From contig NZ_WWEP01000036.1 of NCBI RefSeq assembly GCF_009848495.1, forward strand, positions 164,645 to 228,644: a stretch of DNA of 64,000 bases, written 5' to 3'. Source of the stretch: Flavobacterium sp. MK4S-17. GTDB lineage: Bacteria; Bacteroidota; Bacteroidia; Flavobacteriales; Flavobacteriaceae. Positions 35,266-43,070 of the stretch are shown here, piece by piece. Both the position numbers and the translations under genes were made by a program. Each line of letters begins with the position of its first letter. The stretch's first letter is position 1. Under the pieces are notes generated by a model. The model worked only from the letters and a program-made list of their open reading frames with translations. It did no database searches and was not told where the DNA came from.

Positions 35266-36576
35266 TTAAGCTACCCTTTCTATTTTTGCTCCAAGTGCTT
35301 TAAGCCTTTCGTCTATCCTTTCATAACCACGGTCTATCTGGTCACTGTTCTGGATGATACTTGTTCCTTTTGCCGAAAGGGCAGCAATAAGTAACGACAC
35401 ACCAGCCCTTATATCAGGTGATGACATCATAATACCTTTAAGCTGAGATTTAAAATCAAGCCCGATTACAGTAGCCCTGTGCGGGTCGCAAAGTATAATT
35501 TTTGCTCCCATATCAATAAGCCTGTCAGTAAAAAACAAGCGGCTTTCAAACATCTTCTGGTGTATAAGTACACTTCCCCTGGCCTGTGTTGCCACTACAA
35601 GAACTATACTTAAAAGGTCAGGCGTAAAGCCGGGCCATGGTGCATCGGCAATGGTTAAAATAGAGCCGTCTATATAATTCTGTATTTCATAACCATCGGT
35701 ATGGGCAGGTATATAAATATCATCTCCCCTGCGCTCCAGCGTAATACCAAGCTTGCGGAAGGTATTGGGAATGATACCCAGATTATCCCAGCTAACATTT
35801 TTAATGGTTATTTCACTGCGTGTCATGGCAGCAAGCCCAATCCAGCTGCCTATTTCAATCATATCCGGCAATATCCTGTGCTCACATCCGCCCAGTTTTT
35901 CAACGCCTTCAATTTCAATAAGGTTAGACCCCACACCTGTAATCTTTGCACCCATGCTGTTAAGCATATTGCATAATTGTTGCAGGTAAGGCTCGCATGC
36001 TGCATTATATATAGTGGTTTTGCCTTCTGCAAGTACTGCAGCCATAATAATATTGGCTGTACCGGTAACCGATGCTTCATCCAAGAGCATATAAGTACCT
36101 TTAAGCCTGTCGGCTTCCACACCATAAAAAGAATCTTCTTTATTGTAACGGAATTTAGCACCAAGGTTAATAAAGCCTTCAAAGTGGGTGTCCAGCCTCC
36201 TGCGCCCAATTTTGTCGCCTCCGGGCTTTGGTATATAACCTTTGCCAAACCTTGCAAGGAGGGGGCCTACAATCATAATGGAACCCCTTAACGATTTCCC
36301 TTCTTCCTTAAACCCTTCCGATTCCAGGTAACCCAGGTTTACCTCATCAGCCTGGAAGCTATAGGTGCCATGGGCCAGTTTTTCAACCTTAACACCCAAA
36401 TTACGCAGCAGGTTGATAAGTTTATTTACATCAATAATATCGGGAATATTGGTAATGGTTACCTTTTCGGGCGTAAGCAGCACAGTACATAAAACCTGTA
36501 ATGCTTCATTTTTTGCTCCCTGCGGAGTAATTTCACCTTTTAATTGTACTCCTCCTTCTATTTTAAATGTTCCCAT
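35266..36576 (-). CDS. murA: UDP-N-acetylglucosamine 1-carboxyvinyltransferase with Asp in place of catalytic Cys
   Basis: A 436-residue EPSP-synthase-fold enzyme catalysing the first committed step of peptidoglycan synthesis (enolpyruvyl transfer from PEP to UDP-GlcNAc). The active-site K22 is in PQGAKNEAL, and ASVTGTANI and MTRSEITIKN are in place. The fosfomycin-target loop reads PGGDKIG, so position 121 is Asp where E. coli has Cys115 (PGGCAIG). Asp at this position keeps activity and confers intrinsic fosfomycin insensitivity in other bacteria. It is last in the DUF493-DUF4290-murA unit, with 10-bp spacings. Confidence 0.96.
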   Translation of the reverse strand: MGTFKIEGGVQLKGEITPQGAKNEALQVLCTVLLTPEKVTITNIPDIIDVNKLINLLRNLGVKVEKLAHGTYSFQADEVNLGYLESEGFKEEGKSLRGSIMIVGPLLARFGKGYIPKPGGDKIGRRRLDTHFEGFINLGAKFRYNKEDSFYGVEADRLKGTYMLLDEASVTGTANIIMAAVLAEGKTTIYNAACEPYLQQLCNMLNSMGAKITGVGSNLIEIEGVEKLGGCEHRILPDMIEIGSWIGLAAMTRSEITIKNVSWDNLGIIPNTFRKLGITLERRGDDIYIPAHTDGYEIQNYIDGSILTIADAPWPGFTPDLLSIVLVVATQARGSVLIHQKMFESRLFFTDRLIDMGAKIILCDPHRATVIGLDFKSQLKGIMMSSPDIRAGVSLLIAALSAKGTSIIQNSDQIDRGYERIDERLKALGAKIERVA

Positions 36577-36586
36577 ACTGCAAGGG

Positions 36587-37279
36587 TTATTGTTTCCTGT
36601 TGTTTTTGTTATTACTGTTTTTATTTTGCCTGTGGGCTTTTTGCTTTTGCCCGCTATACTGCATTTTGTTAGACTGCTTTTTATTAATGCGCATCAGTTC
36701 GCTGGAATTGGAAAGCTCCTCATCCGTTTTAAGCAGGTTTATTTTTCCCCCGGAAAGTTCATATAAATGCTCAAATATAACCTCGTCCTTTACAGTATCT
36801 TTATTCCAACTCAGGTAGGATTTTTTCATGTGGTTGGCTATAACCATAATAAGCGCACTCTTTAACTCGCCATCCTGCCAGTCATTGGCCACATCAATCA
36901 TGTATTTTATGTTGTTGCCATAAAAGCGGTATTTAGGGAAATTTTGTGGGTAACCAAGCCTTTCAGGCTTTTGTTCCAGCATTTCCCGCGATGGTATAGG
37001 GTAAGGCGAATCAACATCCAGCTTAAAATCAGACATGATAAAAATCTGGTCCCAAAGCTTGTGCTGAAAATCAGGCACATCGCGCAGGTGCGGGTTAAGG
37101 CTGCCCATTACCGAAATAATATATTTTGCAGCTTTGTTGCGTTCTTCCCTGTCTTCTATAGCCGTAGCCTGCTCTATAAGTTTTTGCAGGTGGCGCCCGT
37201 ACTCCGGTATAATAAGGTGCGGACGCTCTGCATTATATTCAAGATGCACTATTGCTTCATTATTGTCGTATCTATGCAT
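36587..37279 (-). CDS. DUF4290 family protein
   Basis: A 230-residue cytoplasmic protein. The N-terminus has VHLEYNAERPHLIIPEYGRH, LIEQATAIEDREERNKAAKY and IISVMGSLNPHLRDVPDF, matching DUF4290, which is confined to Bacteroidota and has no known function. The C-terminal 35 residues are low-complexity and Lys/Gln/Asn-rich (KQKAHRQNKNSNNKNNRKQ), probably disordered and nucleic-acid- or polyanion-binding. It lies 10 bp upstream of murA and 10 bp downstream of the DUF493 gene, so it is in the same transcript. This conserved linkage suggests a link to cell-wall synthesis, by inference only. Confidence 0.88.
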   Translation of the reverse strand: MHRYDNNEAIVHLEYNAERPHLIIPEYGRHLQKLIEQATAIEDREERNKAAKYIISVMGSLNPHLRDVPDFQHKLWDQIFIMSDFKLDVDSPYPIPSREMLEQKPERLGYPQNFPKYRFYGNNIKYMIDVANDWQDGELKSALIMVIANHMKKSYLSWNKDTVKDEVIFEHLYELSGGKINLLKTDEELSNSSELMRINKKQSNKMQYSGQKQKAHRQNKNSNNKNNRKQ

Positions 37280-37288
37280 AATAATTTG

Positions 37289-37579
37289 TTATAAGGAAAT
37301 AATACCTTCTACAGAGGAAAGCTCTTTATATTTTGCAACTATCTGCTCCGGGCCTTCCATCCTTACATTAATAGATACACTGGTATATTTCCCTGTTTTA
37401 GATTTTGTGGTTTCAATTACTGCACCCAGGTTATCAAAAGCTGCTTCAACTGCATTTATCTTTTCATCGCTGGTAGGTACAATAAATTTAAAAAGGTAAG
37501 GTGCGGGCCAGTCGGCAGAGCCGGCAAGCTCTTCGGTGAGCCTCCTGTAAAACTCTTCGGTATTTTTATCCATCTTCAT
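37289..37579 (-). CDS. DUF493 (YbeD-like) family protein
   Basis: A 96-residue ACT-like small domain protein. Features are FKFIVPTSDEKINAVEAAFD, TKSKTGKYTSVSINVRM and the terminal LSSVEGIISL, the family pattern of YbeD/DUF493. E. coli YbeD resembles a regulatory ACT-type fold, but its role is not settled. It is first in the unit with DUF4290 and murA. The promoter TTTG-N23-TATATTTG lies at 37591-37625. An internal ATG (37573) two codons in is an alternative start. Confidence 0.9.
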   Translation of the reverse strand: MKMDKNTEEFYRRLTEELAGSADWPAPYLFKFIVPTSDEKINAVEAAFDNLGAVIETTKSKTGKYTSVSINVRMEGPEQIVAKYKELSSVEGIISL

Positions 37580-37590
37580 TAAAATAAGGG

Positions 37591-37625
37591 CAAATATACA
37601 ATATTAGGATAATGCCGTTAACAAA
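37591..37625 (-). promoter_or_regulatory. Bacteroidota-type promoter of the DUF493-DUF4290-murA unit
   Basis: On the minus strand: -33 TTTG (37622-37625), 23-nt spacer, -7 TATATTTG (37591-37598). The -7 box is perfect; the spacer is at the long end of the range. Confidence 0.55.
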
Positions 37626-37683
37626 CTTTATATTAATATTTAAGCTTACCCAATATAACAAAGTTTTTTGTTTATGCCAAACA

Positions 37684-37989
37684 TTATGCCCTTGCACGGA
37701 TAATAAAAACAGTTACCAGGGAACTCACTGCCAAAACCATGTAACTGTAATGCACTAACTTGGTAAGCAGCCCTTTTTCCCTGAACATTTTTATAACAAT
37801 ATACAGTGCCGTACCCATTATTAAATTAAAAAGTATTAATTGCAGGAATATGCTGCCAAGCTGCATTCCTGCTATTTGCACAACATTACTTAAAGCAGAA
37901 ACCAGCAGAATAGCAAAAACCGTAAACCATATAAAATATAAAGCTATCAATATATGAAAGGCAAGGTGCCGGTAATCTAATTTTTTCAT
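37684..37989 (-). CDS. Small integral membrane protein, function unknown
   Basis: A 101-residue protein with three predicted TM helices (about residues 9-30, 43-66 and 77-98), short loops and a basic loop MFREKGLLTK between TM2 and TM3. I do not recognise a family. It has no close operon partner: 104 bp separate it from the DUF493 gene downstream, and the gene upstream is divergent. Membrane location is the only supported statement. Confidence 0.75.
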   Translation of the reverse strand: MKKLDYRHLAFHILIALYFIWFTVFAILLVSALSNVVQIAGMQLGSIFLQLILFNLIMGTALYIVIKMFREKGLLTKLVHYSYMVLAVSSLVTVFIIRARA

Positions 37990-38083
37990 TCAGTAATTTT
38001 AATATTAGTTTGTGAGGTTTATATTATACTAACGCATATTTATATTCATTATTGAATGTTTGCCTGTTAAATAATACCTTAGC

Positions 38084-38695
38084 ATGATGGATTTATTTAG
38101 CGACTATAACACCAACCTGCTACCTTATGACGGCACTGTTTTATATTTTGGCCCTGTGCTGGGTGCTGAGCAGGCATTGCAATATTATGAAAAACTATTG
38201 CATGATGTGCCCTGGCAGCACGACGAAGCCATTATATACGGCAAGAGGATAGTCACGAAACGGAAAGTAGCATGGTATGGTGATAAAAATTTTGCCTACA
38301 CCTACTCCAACACTACCAAATATGCCCTGCCGTGGACGACTGAATTATTAGAACTGAAACAACTTGCCGAGCAGATTTCAGGCCATAAATTTAATTCATG
38401 CCTTTTAAACCTTTACCCAACCGGGCAGGAAGGCATGTCATGGCACAGCGATGATGAAAAAGCATTAGGCCAAAATACGGTTATAGCTTCTTTAAGCCTT
38501 GGCGCTGTAAGAAAATTCAGTTTTAAACATAAACATACAAAGGAGAAAAAAGACATTTTACTGGAAAACGGCAGCCTTTTAATAATGAAAGGCGAAACAC
38601 AAACACATTGGCTTCACAGCCTGCCAAAGTCAGTAAAAGTAAGGCTTCCGCGTATCAACCTTACTTTTAGGACTATTATTTACAATCCTGCTTAA
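38084..38695 (+). CDS. AlkB-like Fe(II)/2-oxoglutarate-dependent dioxygenase
   Basis: A 203-residue oxidative demethylase of the AlkB family, predicted to repair N-alkylated DNA bases. The double-stranded beta-helix has LLNLYPTGQEGMSWHSDDE with the iron ligands HxD, the second His in THWLHSLPKS, and the 2-oxoglutarate Arg pair in RLPRINLTFR. It has the shorter ALKBH2/3-like N-terminal layout (TELLELKQ, NSCLLNLYP) seen in many Bacteroidota. ATG 38084 and ATG 38087 are both possible starts. No ada or alkA gene is adjacent. Confidence 0.92.
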   Translation: MMDLFSDYNTNLLPYDGTVLYFGPVLGAEQALQYYEKLLHDVPWQHDEAIIYGKRIVTKRKVAWYGDKNFAYTYSNTTKYALPWTTELLELKQLAEQISGHKFNSCLLNLYPTGQEGMSWHSDDEKALGQNTVIASLSLGAVRKFSFKHKHTKEKKDILLENGSLLIMKGETQTHWLHSLPKSVKVRLPRINLTFRTIIYNPA

Positions 38696-38832
38696 GCAAA
38701 CTGTAAAACTTTTTTTACCAATAACTTATCCGGATTTGTAAAAAAAGCATATTTTTACCCTTGCTATTTTTTTGACGCTAAATAGTTTAGCACCCCCGCT
38801 AAAGCCCAATTAAAAATTAAATTACTATCAGG

Positions 38833-39129
38833 ATGAAGTTAAAAGAATTAAAAAGCTGGATTAACAGGCTCCCGCAGGAGGAGCTTGAAAAAGACCTGTT
38901 ATTTAACGCTATTGACTATGGTGTTTCAGGTACTATTTCCGAAATTAATAAAACCGACGAAAACCTTTATTACATAGGCGAAGACCCGGCGGTTTTGCAT
39001 ACCGAAGCTGAACTTAAAAAGCTTGGTTACAGCCAGGATGATATTGCTGAGCTTGATATCGAAATTCCGCAGGGCTGTTATTATGTAGAACTTAATAATG
39101 AATACAGCATCCTGGAAAGATTCCTGTAG
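38833..39129 (+). CDS. Small acidic protein, function unknown
   Basis: A 98-residue acidic cytoplasmic protein, beginning KLKELKSWINRLPQEELEKD and ending EIPQGCYYVELNNEYSILERF. It has no signal peptide or TM helix. The Ile/Glu/Asp-rich pattern is alpha/beta, with a helix-turn (EAELKKLGYSQDDIAELD) in the middle. I do not recognise the family. Its gene is monocistronic, with 137 bp upstream that hold nothing recognisable. Confidence 0.75.
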   Translation: MKLKELKSWINRLPQEELEKDLLFNAIDYGVSGTISEINKTDENLYYIGEDPAVLHTEAELKKLGYSQDDIAELDIEIPQGCYYVELNNEYSILERFL

Positions 39130-39210
39130 CTGTTTACTTAACATTTAATTATACCGGCAGTAATTCTTTTTTGGTAAATTAGCTTTTACCAACATATTAT
39201 TATTGCCTGT

Positions 39211-40155
39211 ATGAAAAATGTACTTACCATAACACTTAACCCTACAGTAGATAAAAGCAGCACTGTAGAGGGTATAAAACCTGAAAAGAAATTACGGTGT
39301 TCCCCGCCCAATTATGAGCCCGGTGGGGGCGGCATAAATGTTTCGCGCGGACTTGTAAGGTTAGGCGTGCCATCGGTTGCACTTTTTACATCGGGCGGAC
39401 GCACAGGTGAGTTGCTGGAAAAACTGCTGGAAAAAGAAAATGTAAATGTACTACCCGTAAAAGTACAGGGCGAAACACGTGAAAACTTTATAGTGGTTGA
39501 CAGTTCCAGCAACGAGCAATATCGCTTTGGTATGCCCGGTGAGGCACTTTCTGAAAGTGAAATTGCAAACATAACCGAAAAAATAAATTCACTATCACCC
39601 TTTCCTGAATATGTTGTAATAAGCGGCAGCCTCCCTCCTGAGATGGATGCAGGAGTTTTGCAAAAACTGGTGCATGAAATAAAGCGGCAGGGTGCAAAGG
39701 TTATTGCCGACACATCGGGTGAGGCATTAACTAAAATACTTGATGAAGGGGTATTTCTTTTAAAGCCCAATATAGGCGAGCTTAGCCGCCTGGCTGGAAA
39801 ACCGCATCTTGATAATGAAACAGCAGATGATGCCGCAAAGCAACTTATAAACCAGGGCAAGGCAGAGGTAGTAATTGTTTCAATGGGCCCGCAGGGTGCC
39901 TATTTGGTTACTAAAGACTTAAATATACACATACCCGCACCCAGTGTAAAAAAGTTAAGCACAGTTGGAGCCGGCGACAGTATGGTTGCAGGCATGGTTT
40001 CAGTTTTGGCAAAAGGCGGAAACGCTATTGAAATGGCCCGCATGGGTGTAGCCTGTGGTTCGGCTGCCACCATGAATCCCGGTACCGGCCTCTTTAATAA
40101 AGATGATGCGGAAAAGCTTTATAGTTGGCTTGAGCGTATGGGAAGTGTTAAGTAA
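39211..40155 (+). CDS. PfkB-family hexose-phosphate kinase (6-phosphofructokinase II / 1-phosphofructokinase type)
   Basis: A 314-residue ribokinase-fold sugar kinase. The N-terminal TITLNPTVDKS and the glycine-rich GGGGINVSRGL are typical of the LacC/FruK/PfkB branch that phosphorylates phosphorylated hexoses. The anion hole and catalytic Asp are in STVGAGDSMVAGM near the C-terminus. Closest by pattern is E. coli Pfk-2. No fructose PTS genes are nearby, which favours 6-phosphofructokinase or tagatose-6-phosphate kinase over FruK. It is monocistronic. Confidence 0.88.
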   Translation: MKNVLTITLNPTVDKSSTVEGIKPEKKLRCSPPNYEPGGGGINVSRGLVRLGVPSVALFTSGGRTGELLEKLLEKENVNVLPVKVQGETRENFIVVDSSSNEQYRFGMPGEALSESEIANITEKINSLSPFPEYVVISGSLPPEMDAGVLQKLVHEIKRQGAKVIADTSGEALTKILDEGVFLLKPNIGELSRLAGKPHLDNETADDAAKQLINQGKAEVVIVSMGPQGAYLVTKDLNIHIPAPSVKKLSTVGAGDSMVAGMVSVLAKGGNAIEMARMGVACGSAATMNPGTGLFNKDDAEKLYSWLERMGSVK

Positions 40156-40253
40156 TTACCTAAACAATTAGGCTTTTATTGGCAATCCCTTACAAAAATT
40201 TTAAAGGTTTAAAGCCCATCTTTGTACTGCTAACCTTTAAACAAAATCTCACT

Positions 40254-40484
40254 ATGAAAAAGAGTATCGATCTTGCCACCGTTAAAAAATTTATTTTAGC
40301 CAATGCTTTAGGAGAAAATGTAATGCTTATGCTTCACCCTTCTAATTTTGAAAGGATAGCTAAAGCAGCAAAAGCAAACAACACAAAAAACCTTTTATGC
40401 GTTTTAGGCATCAACGTTATAGCTGATGAAGAAAATGAAGTAACAGAAGATGAAATTGATGTACTTGAAGTAAAATTCAACTAA
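40254..40484 (+). CDS. Small 76-residue protein, copy A of an uncharacterised paralogous pair
   Basis: A 76-residue soluble alpha/beta protein. Blocks are VKKFILANALGENVMLMLHPSN (residues about 10-31) and LCVLGINVIADEENEV (48-63). It has the same length, block order and key residues (F-I-x-x-N, V-x-x-x-LHPxNF, LGIxxIxD) as the protein at 51781-52011, so the two are paralogues. The start is ATG 40254; a longer in-frame form from 40179 has no coding support. It is followed by its own terminator. I do not recognise the family. It may be a small nucleic-acid- or protein-binding regulator, but that is a guess. Confidence 0.78.
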   Translation: MKKSIDLATVKKFILANALGENVMLMLHPSNFERIAKAAKANNTKNLLCVLGINVIADEENEVTEDEIDVLEVKFN

Positions 40485-40500
40485 AAAAATCTACTAAATA

Positions 40501-40529
40501 AAAAAGCCACCTAAAATGGTGGCTTTTTT
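40501..40529. terminator. Bidirectional intrinsic terminator
   Basis: Stem GCCACC (40506-40511) / GGTGGC (40518-40523) with A-run before and six T's after, between convergent genes. Confidence 0.9.
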
Positions 40530-40547
40530 ATTGTATCCTACTGTTAA

Positions 40548-41042
40548 TTAATTTGAGGCAGTACCCAAACTGGCTGATTGCTGCACCGAAAAAATCCCTG
40601 TTAAAAAGTTATCGAGGCAGGAAAGGTCGTTTACAGATTTTTCGTCGTCTTTAAGGGCATGGTTATACAAAAAATATTTTTCACAACGGTTGGCCATCGT
40701 CCTTGCCTGCATTGGCCCATATTTTTCTAACAGCTTCAGGTTGCGCACTACCACTACATAATGATCAGGGTTAACCAGTACAATAAAATTAAATTTGCAG
40801 TTATTTTTCATTAACCCGGATCCACCCTCACATGTATTGGATATTTCACGCACGCTGCCCTTATAAGCATTATCTATAAATGAGCTTACTTTCAACTCCG
40901 GCTGCCTGTCCAGCAGTGCAACCACATCGGCATTATTTACAGGAAAGGTTTTTTCCCATATTATTTCACGTCCCTGCGCCTTAAAGCCATCCTGCGCCAT
41001 TGCAGGAATACTAAACAATACTATGAGTAATAACTTTTTCAT
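40548..41042 (-). CDS. Secreted protein, function unknown
   Basis: A 164-residue exported protein with a signal peptide (LLLIVLFSIPAMAQ). The mature part begins DGFKAQGREIIWEKTFPV and contains four cysteines, which could form two disulphides: C73 in SNTCEGG, C83 in NNCKF, C139 in ANRCEKYF and C-terminal LSCLDNF. It is a DUF4468-like fold candidate (REIIWEKTF), but the match is weak. It is monocistronic and convergent with the 76-residue protein gene. No function can be assigned. Confidence 0.75.
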   Translation of the reverse strand: MKKLLLIVLFSIPAMAQDGFKAQGREIIWEKTFPVNNADVVALLDRQPELKVSSFIDNAYKGSVREISNTCEGGSGLMKNNCKFNFIVLVNPDHYVVVVRNLKLLEKYGPMQARTMANRCEKYFLYNHALKDDEKSVNDLSCLDNFLTGIFSVQQSASLGTASN

Positions 41043-41277
41043 GACCCAAAATTTATATTTATACTCAAATTTAGGAATAGCTAAAAATTAATGGTTTCAA
41101 TAAAAGGCTTTTATAAAATATTTAGTACAATCCGTTAAAGCACAGTTAATATTTAACATTAATGTAAATAGCTGGTTTTTATAACATTATTAAGAATAAT
41201 TTATAAAATAATTACACTTACCCACTTATATAAATGGCTAATTTTATCTTACTTAATAACCTATTAAACTATTGACT

Positions 41278-42078
41278 ATGGAAGCTAACAGCCTACTGGC
41301 ACATGCCAAAGACAAAAAGAATTTTTCTAAATATGACCCTTCAGGTACCGACCCGAACAGGTATGCTTCTGTTTCCAATCCTAAAGAAGCCGACAACTAT
41401 CTTCATAAAGGTAAAAAGAGTATTATACCAGGCTTAAGGGTAAATGTAAGTAAAACAGAAAGGATTTTAATGATAGCTGCAGGCTCCTACCTGCTATACC
41501 GGGCCCTAAAGAAAAAAGATGATAAAAAAGTGATGGAAGGTATAACCGCAGGCACTATGCTGTTTAGGGGAATAAGCGGTTACTGCCCTGCTTATGATGT
41601 TATTGACCGCACCAAAGTACTAAAATCTGGAGAAGCTGTAATCAATACATCACTTACAGTAAACAAACCGGTTAATGAAGTATATAATGCCTGGAGGAAA
41701 CTTGAAAACCTGCCGCTTTTTATGGATCACTTAAAAAGTGTGGAACAATTGGATGAATACACTTCTGAATGGAAGGCAAAAGTACTGGGAGGATTAGGTA
41801 CTGTAAGCTGGAAAGCCGAAATACTGATGGATGAGCCTAATGAGCTTTTAAGCTGGCATTCATTACCAAACTCTACTGTGCGCAATGCAGGTAAAGTGAG
41901 GTTTAAAGATAATGGCAACTCAACAGAAATTGATGTAACTATTTCTTACCATGCGCCAATGGGTAAAGCAGGCGAAGCAGTAGCAAAATTATTCAACCCG
42001 GCTTTTGAAAAAATTGTAAAATCAGACATTAAGGATTTTAAGCATTATATTGAAGAAACCAAAGCGCCCATGCCGTAA
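41278..42078 (+). CDS. SRPBCC (cyclase/dehydrase) protein with DUF2892-like membrane segment
   Basis: A 266-residue protein. A polar N-terminal region (1-60) precedes a DUF2892-like membrane hairpin (GLRVNVSKTERILMIAAGSY, SGYCPAYDVIDRTK). The C-terminal half is a START/polyketide-cyclase-like SRPBCC domain (about 120-260; TSLTVNKPVNEVYNAWRKLE, FMDHLKSVEQLD, KAGEAVAKLF). The combination matches COG5637-type membrane proteins, probably binding a lipid or other hydrophobic ligand at the membrane. The start is ATG 41278; TTG at 41272 would add two residues. The 235-bp upstream gap is AT-rich and holds nothing recognisable. The gene ends in tandem terminators. Confidence 0.85.
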   Translation: MEANSLLAHAKDKKNFSKYDPSGTDPNRYASVSNPKEADNYLHKGKKSIIPGLRVNVSKTERILMIAAGSYLLYRALKKKDDKKVMEGITAGTMLFRGISGYCPAYDVIDRTKVLKSGEAVINTSLTVNKPVNEVYNAWRKLENLPLFMDHLKSVEQLDEYTSEWKAKVLGGLGTVSWKAEILMDEPNELLSWHSLPNSTVRNAGKVRFKDNGNSTEIDVTISYHAPMGKAGEAVAKLFNPAFEKIVKSDIKDFKHYIEETKAPMP

Positions 42079-42098
42079 AAAGCATGATGCTATTTAAA

Positions 42099-42131
42099 AT
42101 ACCGGATAGTAATAAGCTATCCGGTATTTTT
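42099..42131 (+). terminator. Intrinsic terminator after the SRPBCC gene
   Basis: Perfect stem ATACCGGATAG (42099-42109) / CTATCCGGTAT (42117-42127) with a T-run. Confidence 0.9.
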
Positions 42132-42135
42132 ATAT

Positions 42136-42165
42136 AAAAAAGGCTCCTGTAAAGGAGCCTTTTTA
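42136..42165 (-). terminator. Intrinsic terminator, best placed for the minus-strand 46-residue gene
   Basis: Stem AGGCTCC (42141-42147) / GGAGCCT (42154-42160) with A- and T-runs on both sides. It lies 16 bp beyond the stop of the small minus-strand gene (42181). Confidence 0.85.
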
Positions 42166-42180
42166 TTAAACAATTACATA

Positions 42181-42321
42181 TTACAATATTGTATACAGCC
42201 CTGCTGCCATAATACCTGCAACAGTAAGGGCAATAATAAACTCTATATTCCTGATAATATTATCTTTCTTTACAAATGAGAAATGGTGTATATAATAATT
42301 CCTCCGCTTCATGTTTTTCAT
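42181..42321 (-). CDS. 46-residue single-TM membrane peptide (below usual gene-calling size)
   Basis: An open frame from ATG 42319-42321 to TAA 42181-42183 on the minus strand, coding for 46 residues. The N-terminus is strongly basic (MKNMKRRNYYIHHFSFVKKD). It is followed by one hydrophobic helix (FIIALTVAGIMAAGLYTIL), so the peptide should sit in the inner membrane with its basic end in the cytoplasm. An intrinsic terminator lies 16 bp past the stop, as expected for a real gene. The codon use is consistent with the neighbours. The function is unknown. It fills the otherwise empty 451-bp gap 42079-42529. Confidence 0.55.
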   Translation of the reverse strand: MKNMKRRNYYIHHFSFVKKDNIIRNIEFIIALTVAGIMAAGLYTIL

Positions 42322-42476
42322 AATGGCTAATTTTTAAAATCGTTGTAAATTACGCAATATAATTTACATAATAAACATTTTAACAATTTTCACTTATCAA
42401 TTAGCAGTTTTTAACTCTTTTTGTTTAAAATATTTCATTTTAGTAATATTTTACAGCAATAATACCTTTGTAAACT

Positions 42477-42510
42477 TAACTTTCGATTTAAAAACCATTT
42501 AGTAAATTTG
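42477..42510 (+). promoter_or_regulatory. Bacteroidota-type promoter of the AAA ATPase-recQ-fmt unit
   Basis: -33 TTTG (42477-42480), 22-nt spacer, -7 TAAATTTG (42503-42510). Expected start near 42517, only about 13 nt before the GTG at 42530. Confidence 0.6.
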
Positions 42511-42529
42511 CCGCTTATTTCTAAAAAAA

Positions 42530-43069
42530 GTGGATAAAGAAATAGTAGTACTCATCGGCGGGCCGGGTTCAGGAAAAACTACGATTATAGACGAACTCAA
42601 ACAAAAAGGATACACATGCTATCCGGAAATTTCGCGCGAAGTTACACTTGAAGCCCGAAAGCAGGGCATTGAGCAGTTATTTCTTGAAAAGCCGCTGCTT
42701 TTTAGCGAATTACTTTTAGAAGGAAGAAAAAAACAGTACAGGCAGGCACTGGAAGAAAAAACAGATATTGTTTTTATTGACCGTGGCATTCCCGATGTAT
42801 TGGCCTATATGCATTATATAGGTGATGCCTACCCTGCTTTCTTTGATGAAGCCTGCCATGACCATAAATACACAAAAATATTTTTCCTGCCACCCTGGGA
42901 AGAAATATATACGGCCGATGAGGCACGCTATGAAAACTTTGAACAGGCAAAACTCATTGCCGACCATTTAATGGAAACCTATAAAAATTACGGCTACGAG
43001 CTAATTGAAGTCCCTAAAGACACCCTTGATAACAGAATTCTTTATATATTAGGGCATCTTTCAAAATAA
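42530..43069 (+). CDS. AAA_28-type P-loop ATPase
   Basis: A 179-residue P-loop NTPase. Walker A is GGPGSGKTT near the N-terminus, and the Walker B-like IVFIDRGIPD is around residue 80-90. The arrangement matches the AAA_28 family of predicted nucleoside/small-molecule kinases (NadR/ATPase-like, also called AAA+-like 'HTH-free' ATPases). The start is GTG at 42530, directly after the promoter; no ATG precedes the P-loop. It is 1 bp from recQ (stop at 43069, ATG at 43071), so the genes are coupled. Confidence 0.85.
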   Translation: MDKEIVVLIGGPGSGKTTIIDELKQKGYTCYPEISREVTLEARKQGIEQLFLEKPLLFSELLLEGRKKQYRQALEEKTDIVFIDRGIPDVLAYMHYIGDAYPAFFDEACHDHKYTKIFFLPPWEEIYTADEARYENFEQAKLIADHLMETYKNYGYELIEVPKDTLDNRILYILGHLSK

Positions 43070-43070
43070 T

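Noticed and set aside
41043..41277. Possible regulatory RNA in the AT-rich gap before the SRPBCC gene
   Set aside because: No stable stems, terminator or promoter pair is apparent; it looks like plain AT-rich spacer.
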